Positions 23,096-33,571 of a DNA stretch of 64,000 bases are shown here, piece after piece. The DNA comes from Paguma larvata. Its lineage: Eukaryota > Chordata > Mammalia > Carnivora > Viverridae. The translations under genes and the position numbers were made by a program. Below the pieces are notes generated by a model that had not been told where the DNA came from, did no database searches, and was given only the letters and a program-made list of their open reading frames with translations. How positions within the stretch are numbered: position 1 is the stretch's first letter; each line of letters begins with the position of its first letter. The stretch lies in assembly GCA_030068075.1 (NCBI GenBank), contig CM057832.1, positions 78,276,502 through 78,340,501 on the forward strand, given 5' to 3'.

Positions 23096-23454
23096 GTTCA
23101 TTAAGCTTCCAGACAGGAGGAATTCACAGTGTGTCCCACTGACAAGACGACAAACTTCACCTCAGTGAAGAGTGCCTAATCATCTGTATCTTTGCAACGC
23201 ATCCTAAGAATTAGAGGCAAGTAATCATCCTGTTGCAAAGTTTTGAGACCAATAAAATTAGATTTTCTTTGAACATATGAAAAGATTATAAGAGGCAGCA
23301 CATTGTGATTGCTCTTAATTTCTATTCACAGCTAACGAGTACTTTAAACAGTGGAACATAATATATTCTTCCTCAGTTGTAGTCCCAATTTTCTAGTCCC
23401 AAGGAAATTTCACCTCCAACATAGGTTCTTTTAATACTCCTTTGAACTTGACTT
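23096..23454. other. Unique sequence, nothing recognised
   Basis: No repeat or gene is recognised. Confidence 0.4.
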
Positions 23455-23628
23455 GAATCATGGCTCACGTGAGCAGCCCTGGACAAGTTTGCTCATCTAG
23501 GTCTCAGTCCACTCCTTTCTAAAATGGGGTAATATCCTGATAGGGAAGCTAAGGAAGTAAGAGGAGACAGTGGCTCTAAAGTGCTTTGCACAGTGCCTGG
23601 CATACAGCAGGCACTCAGTGCATGGTAA
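23455..23628 (+). mobile_element. MIR SINE
   Basis: MIR order: 'ccctggacaagtttgctcat', 'ggtctcagtccactcctttc', 'taaaatggggtaatatcctg', 'aagtgctttgcacagtgcct', 'ggcatacagcaggcactcag'. An L1 fragment inserted almost exactly at its 3' end. Confidence 0.75.
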
Positions 23629-23640
23629 AGTTGTAAGGGT

Positions 23641-23855
23641 GTAAGAAACTCTTAAGTACAGAGAACAATCTGAGGGCTGATGGGGAGGTGGGGGAGAGGG
23701 AAAAATGTGTGATGGACATTGAGGAGGGTTCTTGTTGGGATGAACCCTGGTTGTTGTATGTAAGCAATGAACCGCAGGAATCTACCCCAAAAACCAAGAA
23801 CACACTTTACGCACTGTATGTTAGCCAATTTGACAATAAATTACATTTTTTAAAA
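23641..23855 (+). mobile_element. 215-bp L1 3'-end fragment with 14-bp TSD
   Basis: Carnivore L1 3' UTR, sense plus: 'agaaactcttaagtacagag', 'aatctgagggctgatgggga', 'cttgttgggatgaaccctgg' and 'caatttgacaataaattaca', ending in an A-rich tail. Direct repeats aaag[t/c]tgtaagggt at 23627-23640 and 23856-23869 (one mismatch) flank it. The frame 23688-23903 is an artefact of this UTR. Confidence 0.9.
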
Positions 23856-23869
23856 AAAGCTGTAAGGGT

Positions 23870-24389
23870 TATTTCTATGTACAGTATATGGGAAAGGAAA
23901 TGAATTCTTAGATGTTGGTTTGGGCAGAGGTCAAGAAAGAGGTATATGCTCCTTCAACTTTTGTTCTCTGTCAGTGGCAGGAACTATACTGGATTAATTC
24001 TAAGTCATTCATTCCAATAAACATTCATTTATGAACTCAGAAGGACATTTAACTATAGCAGCCCCACTACATGTGAGTCTTTCTTCAAGGAATTGATATG
24101 AAGATCAGAACTCTTATGAATTCTATCTACACCATTACTTCCTTTAAGAGAGCAAGCAGTGAGGCTGGAGGTTCTATAATCTTGTATCAGACAAACAGTT
24201 CAAAGCAGTAAGTGATATTGTCTGGACGTGCATGCATTTGAATTCTGATCCAGCTGGAGCTTCCCTTTTGGAAAAATGTTTCATTTGGATATAGGAAAAG
24301 ATGTGTATTGAACATTATCCAGCCAATCACAAGTCCTGGATATATAAACGTGCTGAAAAATAGGAAATTGGATACCTTGTCTTTTTCTT
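23870..24389. other. Unique sequence, nothing recognised
   Basis: No repeat or gene is recognised. Confidence 0.4.
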
Positions 24390-24855
24390 CTTGATTCTGT
24401 TGTTCATCCTGAATTGTCCCCTCTTCTAGGCACCATATTTGAAATCTTGAAGATACCTCTAATTTTCTCTATTTTACTCTCTGTCACCAAGCGTGTCTAA
24501 TTATCCTTAGACCACCTCTTTGTTATTTTATATGTCTTTTCACTGACTTTACCTTAAGTGCCCACTGACTCTTGCCAAAATTATTATTTTTATAACTAGT
24601 CTCCTTGACTTTATTCTCTGTCATCTCCATTCCATCCACTTGCCTGATTAAGTTTCTTAAAATATAATTCTGATCAACCCATCACCTGAAATAGTAAATT
24701 TTTTGTCAGCTCACTGCCTCTCAAATGGTTAAGGCACAACCAAATCCCTGGCTTCAGCATAAGTAAACAATCCTTTACCTCCTCACTTATGTTTTAAATG
24801 AACTGGAGTCTCCAAATATATTCTGAACTCACTGCTTAAACTACAAATGTAGCTA
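24390..24855 (+). mobile_element. L2 LINE fragment
   Basis: Follows the L2 3' order upstream of the terminal part: 'taactagtctccttgacttt', 'cattccatccacttgcctga', 'cccatcacctgaaatag', 'caaatccctggcttcagc', 'aatcctttacctcctcact'. Decayed, with no open frame. Confidence 0.55.
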
Positions 24856-24864
24856 ATGTTGCCT

Positions 24865-25092
24865 GAATTCTTCCTAGCTGCCAAGCATTGTGTGTCATGC
24901 TGTATATGCATCATCTTTTTAAATCATCACAGTAACTCTGTAAGAAGTCATTAGAAGATACTGTTACTATCCTCATTTTATATTATGGAAGTTGGGGCGT
25001 AGGAGGTTTAGGGACTTTTCCAAAATCACACAACTAGCAGTGATTGAAGCTGGGCTTACTTAACTCCAAAGTCATCCTCTTGTCCCAATCTC
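24865..25092 (-). mobile_element. MIR SINE
   Basis: Reverse-complement MIR: 'ctgccaagcattgtgtgtca', 'aaatcatcacagtaactctg', 'actgttactatcctcatttt', 'ttttccaaaatcacacaact', 'gattgaagctgggcttactt', 'aaagtcatcctcttgtccc'. Confidence 0.8.
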
Positions 25093-25109
25093 TGCTTCTT
25101 AAAATCCAC

Positions 25110-25505
25110 CACTGAGACCCCTGAGCATCTCCACTAGTAAGACTGTGAGGTACTTTATTACTGGGACTGTAGAGATAAGGAAATGCCAACTGAATGTATG
25201 TCTTTTTTTTTTATAAATTTTTAAAAGAGAGACAGAGAAATCCAGAGCACAAGCAGAGGAGGGGCAGAGAAAGAAGGAGATATAGGATCTGAAGCAGGCT
25301 CCAGGCTCTGAGCTGTCAGCAAAGAGCCTGGCATGGGGCTCAAACCCATGAACCGTGAGATCATAACCTGAGCCAAAGTTAAATGCTTAACAGACTGAGC
25401 TACCCTGGTGCTCCCCAACTGAATATATTTCTTTATTACTCATAAGATCTAGCATAGTGTTAGCCTCACAGTAGGCACTCAATAAATGTTTGATGAATGA
25501 ATGGA
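25110..25505 (+). mobile_element. L2 3' end split by a SINE
   Basis: The left part (25110-25204) and right part (25415-25505) join into an L2 3' terminus: 'gtaagactgtgaggtacttt' ... 'agcatagtgttagcctcaca' 'gtaggcactcaataaatgtt' 'tgatgaatga'. A CAN SINE occupies the gap and duplicated part of the L2 sequence as its TSD. Confidence 0.7.
25205..25414 (-). mobile_element. CAN SINE with 19-bp imperfect TSD
   Basis: Minus-strand head (gagcaccagggtagctcagt), a 'atgatctcacggttcatggg' B-box region, a cat-type block (gctgacagctcagagcctgg), a CT-rich block and a T/A-rich tail. The repeats ccaactgaat[g/a]tat[g/t]tctt lie at 25186-25204 and 25415-25433 with two differences, so this insertion is moderately old. 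Confidence 0.94.
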
Positions 25506-25965
25506 TAGAATGGATGGTTTCAGATAAAGCATAAAAGGAAAATAAAAAGCAAAGTGGTGGCTATTGATACTATGTGGACTTACACAAACAAAACTGAGCT
25601 GAATTAAATTCCACTTTATCTCACAACTACCTCAGTCTGCCTCAAGGTCAGAATACACTAATTCTGTGAACTTGATGAGTTTGTACCTATGAAAGAACAT
25701 TGCTGGTATGTGGCCTTCTATAAGAGGAGATAGAGTTTCATAGTGGGTGTCCTGAATGTGGGAAACATCTCAAGTCAACAACGAAGGCTGCCACCCTCCT
25801 GAGGACCATTATGTTCCTTAGCATCTGTACAACTTACTGGGTTGTCATAGTCAAGCCACTTCAATTTTTTGATCAAGTTCCTCATCTCTAACCTAAAGAG
25901 GGTAGTAGAGATAGTAACAGCTAACAGGTGTTCAAATGTCAGACACCACATTAAAGGCATACATA
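25506..25965. other. Mostly unique, weak MIR-like patch
   Basis: At about 25845-25930 the words 'tcatagtcaagccacttcaa' and 'aagttcctcatctctaacct' recall a decayed MIR on the plus strand (low confidence). Otherwise nothing is recognised. 25953-25965 is the left TSD of the next SINE. Confidence 0.4.
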
Positions 25966-26188
25966 ACTTGGGGTGCCTGGGTGGTTCAGTCAGTTAAGTA
26001 TCAAACTCCTGATTTTGGCTCAGGTCATGATCTCATGGTTTGTGAGATCAAGCACCATGTCATGCTCTGCACTGAAAGAATGGAACCTGCTTAGGGTTCT
26101 CTCTCTCCCGCGCTCTCTCCCTTTCTTCCCTTCCCCTGCTTGTGCACTCACACTCTGTCAAAATAAATAAATAAATAAACATTTTTAA
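25966..26188 (+). mobile_element. CAN SINE with perfect 13-bp TSD
   Basis: Head 'ggggtgcctgggtggttcag', then 'gattttggctcaggtcatga', 'gtttgtgagatcaagcacca' and a CT-rich block. The tail is an (AAAT)n run (about 26160-26180). The direct repeat aaaggcatacata is at 25953-25965 and 26189-26201. Confidence 0.95.
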
Positions 26189-26274
26189 AAAGGCATACAT
26201 ATGTTGACTGTGGATAGCACAGACAGTGTGGGCTAGAGCTAGTATTTAAGCCCATTAACTGAATTTAGAGGTTT

Positions 26275-26367
26275 TATTTTTCATTTGTTTGTTCTGTTTT
26301 TTTAATTTTTTTAATTGTCAAGTTGGTTTCCATACAACACCCAATGCTCATCCCATCCCATGCGCTG
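26275..26367 (-). mobile_element. 93-bp L1 stub with perfect 15-bp TSD
   Basis: On the minus strand it is only the extreme L1 3' end ('gatgagcattgggtgttgta', 'tggaaaccaacttgacaat') followed by an A-rich tail. A perfect direct repeat tgaatttagaggttt lies at 26260-26274 and 26368-26382. The length counts everything between the repeats, so truncation happened within about 50-60 bp of the L1 3' end. Confidence 0.92.
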
Positions 26368-26382
26368 TGAATTTAGAGGTTT

Positions 26383-28069
26383 AATGCCACCATTTTAGGG
26401 CCTCTTCCAGCTCTAAAATTCAATGATTATTCTCGAAGTTCTCTGTGACTCTGAAGCTCTTGAGTTGACTGGAAGCTCTTATACTCCAGTGCCTGAAGAT
26501 CCTTCACCCTGTTGTGTGAGGTTTATCCAATATTTTGTATTAATGATTTTTGTACTTCTGGTCCCTGGAGGGACCTGCTGGACAGATCTGAGTCATGATG
26601 TAGCTTGATCAGGCTCATATCTGCTGAGGACATCCTGACCGGAGAGTGTAAGGAGGCAGAATAGTCATTAGAAGCTTCTGCAGCATGTCCATGTCACTGA
26701 GAAGCAATTTGATACTTAAATAGAAATTTTAAAGTATTTTGAAACTGTCAGAAGACCTCGCTAACCTCTAGCAGAGCTGAAAAATAATGTGCCTTTGTCA
26801 AATTTGGGCTGTGGAATTATAGGTGGCATCTGTACCTCTTTTATAATTTTATGTTTCATATATAATGAGCAAGTTGACACTCAATCCTCTGGCACCGTAA
26901 CCTTGGGAGAAGACCATAAATCTCAAGACCACAAACTCTGCATGTGTATCTAACACTAAATCTTTTCGCTTTGGGGACACTTTAGCATCAAAATTTCTGT
27001 GAGACTGGAGTGACATAAGAAGCACTTCCATGATGGAAAATGAGGTGGGCAGCTCTGTATACATGAGGATAATCAGGCAGAATGAGTTACTTTGAAAGCC
27101 CCAGCATTGCGCAGACATCTGCAGAGGTTAGTGTGGCTCAGGCTTCAACCACACTCTTCTTCAGCAGGGAGTCGAAATGAATGATCCTGAAGTCCCTTCT
27201 GGACTGTTAATTGTAAGATTCTAAACATGGACTGCTAGGCTGACAACTTGTTCTTTCTCTCTCTGCTCATTTTTTTTTTCTATAGAATACTTCTATGAAA
27301 GAGGTATATTAGTTTGCAGATTATAAAATGTCATAGTCATCATTGGTGCCAAGAGAGTTACTGAAATCCACTTTGGGTAGGTGGGAATGTTCTGTTGTTT
27401 TTGTAACAGTATAATATTTTTTTTTGCCATGACAATAGAGCTTCTGATGGTCATGTCAATAAAACAGAAATAATCGTCTCACATGGACTTATGGGAAGTT
27501 CATTTTGTCTGGTGGAAGTGAGTTGTATTTTGCTTGCGCACTGAAGAAAGAAAATTATGGTACATTGGCCATTTGCAGCAGACTCCTAGACACTTGGAAT
27601 TATATGGTTGTCTAGACAGTTACATGGTGTTTGGTTCAGCTAGTGAATAGAAGTGAAAGAAAGCTCTTAGTATGACTGTCATGGTTAAAAATGACTGTAA
27701 AGTATTTACAATGAGCGTGAGTTATTTTCTGATTTCAGTAGGTAGAGCAAAGGTAATGAAATATGGAGCACTCATGTCCCCACTCTCTCTTGCACATGCA
27801 TTAGACATAACTAATTGAACATGGCAAGTCAAGACCTCAGAATCCTTTATCAACACAGCAGAAGTTCAGGAAGCTACTCACGAGAATTAGTACCCCTAAC
27901 CCTATTGCTATTCCAAGAGTATCCCTATGGGCATCCAAGAAATAGATACGGGTTTGAAGTATAATATTTTGAATTTTGCTTGATTTGGATTAATGAGCTC
28001 ATACCTCTTTACTGTAGCTTAATTTTAACTTCATCTTAATCATCTACTTTGTAAATACTAAGGTGTGGG
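26383..28069. other. Unique sequence, nothing recognised
   Basis: No transposon is recognised over about 1.7 kb. Near 26395 and 27180 there are short pieces ('cctcttccagctctaaaatt', 'gaagtcccttctggactgtt') that recall a common ancient repeat end, but they are too short to assign. Frames 26423-26608 (plus) and 26849-27118 (minus) have no domain. Confidence 0.4.
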
Positions 28070-28170
28070 TCCTTGATCTGCCATTTACTAGCTGTGTAAC
28101 TTTGGCCAAGTTTTTTTCTTTTTAAACTCATTTCTCTGCTATGACATGGGAACAATAATAAGTACAATGA
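28070..28170 (+). mobile_element. MIR core fragment
   Basis: The MIR core is well preserved: 'gatctgccatttactagctg', 'tgtaactttggccaagtttt', 'aactcatttctctgctatga', 'catgggaacaataataagta'. Confidence 0.75.
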
Positions 28171-28654
28171 ACATATTAATGTGGTTTCTTAACATGAAGC
28201 TACATTATGCTCTAAATTTTCATTCTTCCCGTGATACAGAACCAACTGCCGGTGATAACATTGTGCTGCCTTTATACTTTGTCCTTCGCTTTGCCTGCCT
28301 TTCTTCTTCTTCTGACCTGGTTATTCCAATGTCAGGAATATCTTTGATTAAGAGAGATGTAGTACAGAAGCAGGTAGGACATGTTAGACTTAAACACTAA
28401 TGTGGATGAAATTAAATTATGATTAATTTTTTCCTCCTATCCCCTGATAATGATGATTGAAATGAACATCAAAACTGTGTTCTGTGATAATCCATGGTGA
28501 CAGAAAAAAGGAGCAGCCAAATAACATACTGGCTTGAATACTCAGAGAACATTTGTAATGCACAATAAGACTAAACAGTCCACCATTTTCCTTTCTCTCC
28601 TCTTTTGTATAGTACTGTGTGAGGGGGAGAGTCCCCTGTGTGTGTGGGAGAGCA
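28171..28654. other. Unique sequence, nothing recognised
   Basis: No repeat or gene is recognised. Frames 28146-28400 (plus) and 28423-28671 (minus) lack recognisable domains. Confidence 0.4.
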
Positions 28655-28885
28655 CTGTGGAGGAGGGACACTGCATTTGGGATCAGAATACTTGTGCTCC
28701 TGTGTCAGCCCCATGACTGACTGTCTGTGTATCCTTAAGTACATCATGGTTTACCTCACCAAACCTCTGTTTTCTAATCTTCAGAATGGAAGGGAATGGT
28801 AACATCAACCTCACAGCAATGTTGAAGCAAGATCATGCCTATGATTTAGTGTGTTTAGTAAACTGCAAAGCACTTAAACATTTTC
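28655..28885 (+). mobile_element. MIR SINE
   Basis: MIR order: 'gcatttgggatcagaatact', 'cagccccatgactgactgtc', 'tgtatccttaagtacatcat', 'ctctgttttctaatcttcag', 'atggtaacatcaacctcaca', 'aactgcaaagcacttaaaca'. Confidence 0.75.
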
Positions 28886-30059
28886 AAAGACATGCTGAAT
28901 GAACGCAAACCATTTGCTTAGCCCACGAATCTAGTAGTTTTTTATAGTGTAATACTTTGTTCAAAGAAAATTTTATTAAGGCAAGTTAATAATTAAAACA
29001 GATTTTTAAAAAAGAAGAAGCTGCCCAGGTTGAAGAGGAGAAGACCCAAAGTCCAACCCAGTCCTAGTCCCCCATACCAAAACTCCCTAGGGACCAGTAG
29101 AGACAGCTTTCAAAGCACTGACCAGATCTAAGTCTGCCATTTTATAGATAAGCATACCAAAGGTTAGGTATGTGAGAGACTTGTTTCTCATGAAATGAGG
29201 TCCATTTCTTAATTGGTGATAGCTGTTCAGTCAACACGCCAGATCTCTCCCCATCCCATTTTATCAGGTGCCCTCATGGAATTATAAATTTACCTGAAGA
29301 CCTCCCTCTTCTATGAAGTAATATCTAGACTCATCAGAAGAGAGATCAACTTTGAGTTAGTATTAATTCATTCAGTATGGTGGCCAACCGGTATTCTGTT
29401 GGCATGGGCCCATTTGCAAGTGTAGACGAGTAGAAAAATTCTCAATAATGAGTGTACATCAGAGTTGTGGATACACTTAGGTATCTTATGTAAACCAAAG
29501 TGTGTTTCAAGAAAGTGATGCTTTTGGTCAACAAGTAGTAGGTTAAGATAGGATACTTTTTACAGTAAAATATACATGACGTCAAGTAAGACATAATTTT
29601 TCTTATTTAATTATGCAATCATTTTAATACTCCAAGAGGTGTATTCTGTTTTCTATGTGTCATTCATTCTTCATTACTGTAGTCTTCCCCCTTTTCCTGT
29701 TTGACGTGGCAGGGCCTACAGGACTCATCTGAGAAACACTTTCTCTTCTGTAAGCAACATTATACCTTATCACTGCCCTTCTTAAAAGTACAGATTGTAC
29801 TTGATTTATTTTTAAAATCCTCTGTTGCTATGGTGTGTCTGTGACCTACATGAATCTCACAAAAAATAAGCGATAAACCTCATTCAGATGCATAAATTTT
29901 AGTTGAGAGTGTCTTATATCCCAAGCACCATGCTCCACACCAGCAAAACAGAGATAGAAAAGCCACAGTCCCCATGTAACAATTTCCTGTATGTGTTGTT
30001 TCCTACTGCGTGTGTGACATTGGTGAGAGGGGTACTTTGTATAATACAATTAATAAGAC
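28886..30059. other. Mostly unique sequence
   Basis: Nothing firm is recognised. A decayed L2 3' end on the minus strand is possible at about 29890-29985 ('cccaagcaccatgctccaca', 'gaaaagccacagtccccatg'). Confidence 0.4.
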
Positions 30060-30140
30060 TTTTGAGAACCTTTTGTGTTCCAACCCATGTTGTTATTCTA
30101 CTTTGCATTATTCCATTTAAGACTCTCAATTACCTGCAAG

Positions 30141-30317
30141 GCTTTTTGTGTGGCTGGTTTCTGTGTGTGTGTGTGTGTGTGTGTTTGTGTGTTTTATTTT
30201 TTTTTATTGTAGTAAGAGCACTTAACATAAGATGCACTATTAACAAAAATTTAAGTATACAATACCTTGTATTGTTGATTATAGGCACAATGATGAATAG
30301 AAGATCTGGCTGGAGAA
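30141..30317 (-). mobile_element. L1M-like 3' fragment with (TG)n, inside a MIR
   Basis: 'attgtagtaagagcacttaa', 'gatgcactattaacaaaaat' and 'ttaagtatacaataccttgt' match a mammalian L1 3' UTR in reverse orientation. On its 3' side lies a T-rich run and a TG tract at about 30162-30184, equivalent to an A-tail that grew into (CA)n on the sense strand. Boundaries are approximate and no TSD was found. Confidence 0.5.
30162..30190. repeat. (TG)n microsatellite
   Basis: About 11 TG units, followed by an interrupted TTTGTGTG segment, at the junction of the split MIR. Confidence 0.9.
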
Positions 30318-30475
30318 AGGTTATTATTAACCCCAATAACTGAGGGAACTGAGTCTCAGAGAGTGAGGTAACTTGCCCCGACTTCTATAACTAGTAAGTG
30401 AAGGAAATGGGATTTTAATCTATACCACTGGGTCTATAGAACTTCTTTTCCATTACACCTCAATGCCTCCTGTGT

Positions 30476-32042
30476 CTTCAGAGTCATAGTCCTGCAGAGC
30501 CAATGCTATAGACCCATAATGACCATGCAAGGTGTCGGTCTCTTTAAGAACCTTCTTCTTTGGCTGTTTTCTTCCCTTCCTCTCCCAAACCCTGGCAACA
30601 CATAGGCCTCCTTACTGGTGTTAGCTCCTTGGAGCCACCCTTTACCTCTTCCTCTAACGAACCTAACAAGAGTCAGTTAATTTGGTTTCTGATTTAATTA
30701 TAAAATGCTGTTTTAGGAACAAAAACTTATATTTCAGATATCGATAATGTCAGAGCATTATTAGACACTTTTTTTCAATGCTCTGAAAGATAAGTTCTTA
30801 ACTCTATGGCCATGACTTTGAGCACTTTGACTGACGTGGCCGTCATCAGGAGCAAGACAGGACCAATGCGTCTGGAGGAGGATCAAGCCATGGAAGCAGG
30901 TCAAAACAGCCTTGGATTTGGAGGAGTCAGAGTGTGCCTTGGGATAAAAAAAGATGAGTGAGATCGAGTTGCTTATAAAGTCCATGATACGTGAGCAAGA
31001 TTGGTGCCAAAAATGTTAGTGCAGCACAGATAAGGAAAGTGAGGATTCTCAGCCTGCTCTGGAGGAAGACTCATTTGTCCTGTTTCCCCGGAAGTGAAAG
31101 ATTGCGGTGAAGCTATTTCATAAGATTGCATTTTAAGAATGGGAGTTTGGAGGGAATGAATAATTTCCATCTGCTCTCATGTCATAATGGCTAATGTGTG
31201 CAAGAATGGAGCCATAGCTCAGGCTCTCAGTGAAAAATCATATGTCCTTTTCTACATTAGCGATGAGTGATTTCCAGTCCCTTCAGTTATTTAATACCCC
31301 CATGGAATTCCATCTTGACATTCTTCTCACATCAGCATCAAAGTGAGCGTTTTGCTCTCTGAGACAGTCTCAAAAATTGGACAGTCACCTGCAGTTTCCA
31401 TGCATGAGTTTGATTGTCTGCAATTGTTTACACCCTTTTCAGTGCAAGGATCAGAGTCTAAGCACACATAAAACACAGTATTCAGATCACAGAATCAAAT
31501 GAGGTGAGTAAGACAAGGCTGTCCCCCTTGGCTGAGGTGATAAAGTGGCCAGAGAGTAAACAAACAAATGGGTATTTTGCTGACTTAAATCTTTTCCATA
31601 ACACTTATATGATAGATGAGAATCGTAGAATTGTTGCTGCAGTCCTGCACTGCCCAGCATGCCTGCTGTAGAAAGGTTGGGCACTTCGTGAATGGCCATG
31701 AGTGAACACTCCCAAGGAAATAAGGATTTGAGGCCAATTGGCCTGCCCCTAAGTGAAGGCCAACCTCTTGAGCAGTTTAGACTAGTTACTTAGTTCTTTG
31801 GCTTAAAATGACATAGGTAATTCAATAACTAAGTGCTTTAAAAAGTTAAAAGATAATTTTAGCTATCCTTTCATTTTAAAAAATATATGAAGTATGTATT
31901 CTGAAAAGAATATCAATATAACCTATATGTGGGATGGGGTGATGAAAATACTACTCCTCACCCTTAAAAAAAAAGCATCAATAACATCTTAGATTAAATA
32001 TCTATTAGAGTTGAATAATGTTATGACCTGAATAGAAACTGT
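30476..32042. other. Unique sequence, nothing recognised
   Basis: No transposon is recognised over about 1.6 kb. Minus-strand frames at 30761-30985, 30973-31170 and 31487-31699 are short, without domains, and not in a coherent exon arrangement. Confidence 0.4.
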
Positions 32043-32185
32043 GGAGTCATTTATTTGTTCAACAAATACTTTTTAAGCATCTACATGTCAGGCACTCTAT
32101 AAAGCATCGGTGAAACATAGGTGAATGAGGGAGTCGAATTCTCTCCTCTTAACGTAATTTCATTCTAGAAGGATGTAACCACTAG
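32043..32185 (-). mobile_element. L2 3' end
   Basis: Reverse-complement L2 terminus: 'atttgttcaacaaatacttt', 'taagcatctacatgtcaggc', 'actctataaagcatcggtga', 'acgtaatttcattctagaag'. Confidence 0.7.
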
Positions 32186-32883
32186 GCTTGCAATTTGAAG
32201 GCATTGATTTTCTCTGGTGACTGCATATGTATAAACCTGCAGTTGTACAGTTCTGACTATGAGGCAGATTTAACCATTGCTAGCCTTTACTGATCGTGAA
32301 GGAATGAGTTCTTGAGGTGGTGAACCCGCAAACCAGTCTTGTCTTCTACAGAGATTTTTCAAGCGAAACAATAAAATGGGCAATGTTTATCTTATCTACA
32401 GGATAACCAAAGTTGCAGCACTTTGGGACAGCTTCTTTTCTACCAGAGCATTTCAATCCCTGCTCAATATCAACTCATCAGTTGAGTTCTTTTAAACACT
32501 ATTTGTGCCATGTCTAGATTCTTAATGATGGTTCTTGATTCTGGGGCATTCAAGTAAAATATTTCCTAAGTATTTCAGGAGAAAAAAATATTAACATTTT
32601 CTTACCTGATGATCGGTTACACTAGAGCATTTGAATGTGTAGAAGAAAACCAGGAAAAACTGGGATAATATAAAAATAAAGGCCCATGAATGATTAAAGA
32701 GTATAGCATATTTATACATTTACATAATCCTTATATAGTAATTCCTGCTAATCCAATTATCTTGATTCCAAGTTTCCAGGGACATAACCATATGTGAACG
32801 AATGAATCCTTTCTTGGATTAATTTAAGACCCTCTCCCTCTATTGGAAAAACGTTTTATTGAACTGATTTTACACACACACTT
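32186..32883. other. Unique sequence, nothing recognised
   Basis: No repeat or gene is recognised. It ends in a short CA run that abuts the SINE. Confidence 0.4.
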
Positions 32884-33090
32884 GGGGCGCCTGGGTGGCT
32901 CAGTAGGTTAAGCGACCGACTTCAGCTCAGGTCATGATCTCACGGTCTGTGAATTCGAGTCCCGCATTGGGCTCTGTGCTGACGGCTCATCAGAGCCTGG
33001 AGCCTGCTTCAGATTCTGTATCTCCCTCTCTCTCTGCCCTTCCCCTGCTCACACTCTATGTTTCTCAAAAATAAATAAACGTCAAAAAAA
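32884..33090 (+). mobile_element. Well-preserved cat-type CAN SINE
   Basis: 'ggggcgcctgggtggctcag', 'gcgaccgacttcagctcagg', 'tcatgatctcacggtctgtg', 'gggctctgtgctgacggctc' and 'gagcctggagcctgcttcag' are close to what I recall as the feline SINEC consensus. A three-base 'atc' insertion interrupts the cat-type block. CA-rich flanks on both sides hide the exact TSD. Confidence 0.96.
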
Positions 33091-33124
33091 TTATACATAC
33101 ACACACACACACACACTCACACTC
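33091..33124. repeat. (CA)n microsatellite at SINE 3' end
   Basis: The CA run directly follows the SINE A-tail and echoes the CA run just before the SINE (32870-32881), so it probably began as the duplicated target site. Confidence 0.85.
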
Positions 33125-33516
33125 ACATAACTCTTTTATGTCCCTAAAGGGACAATCCTGAGAAATCTATCATCAAAAACATTGCAAATGCAGCTCGTAT
33201 TTTGCCTTCAAGATACTATGAAGGGCACTTCTTAGGGATTACAAGGGGAAGATTATTTTGGCATATATGTGGAACTCATGTGGTATTTGATGCTTATTTA
33301 AATTATTATTTTGAACATTTCTTAAGTAAATGTCATGGCAGAAAAAAAAAAAAAGGATCACAACTATGAAATATCAAAGTCCAGATGGAATATTCATTCC
33401 GTTCTAATCAGTTTCTTATTCTGTGTCTGCAGGCAAATATCTGTTTAATATATATGTCACTTTAGCAACACTTTCAAGTTGTGGTGAATCCATTTTAAAT
33501 TATAAGGGCCTGAGAA

Positions 33517-33518
<2 letters not shown>
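33125..33518. other. Unique sequence, nothing recognised
   Basis: AT-rich with a 14-base A run near 33340. No repeat family is recognised. Confidence 0.4.

Positions 33519-33570
<52 letters not shown>
33519..33570. repeat. (TG)26 microsatellite
   Basis: An uninterrupted TG tract of about 52 bases outside any recognised transposon. Very likely polymorphic, with Z-DNA potential. Confidence 0.97.

Positions 33571-33571
<1 letters not shown>

Larger units (their letters stand above)
30060..30475 (-). mobile_element. MIR SINE split by an L1/TG insertion
   Basis: The left piece (30060-30140: 'ttgagaaccttttgtgttcc', 'cattattccatttaagactc') and the right piece (30318-30475: 'ttattattaaccccaataac', 'tgagggaactgagtctcaga', 'gtaacttgccccgacttcta', 'actagtaagtgaaggaaatg') are consecutive parts of one reverse-complement MIR. 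The gap is filled by a TG run and an L1-like segment. Confidence 0.65.

Noticed and set aside
29903..30343. 146-codon open frame, plus strand (longest in the window)
   Set aside because: It runs through L2/MIR remnants, a TG microsatellite (giving a Cys-Val run) and an L1-like piece. The translation is low complexity with no domain.
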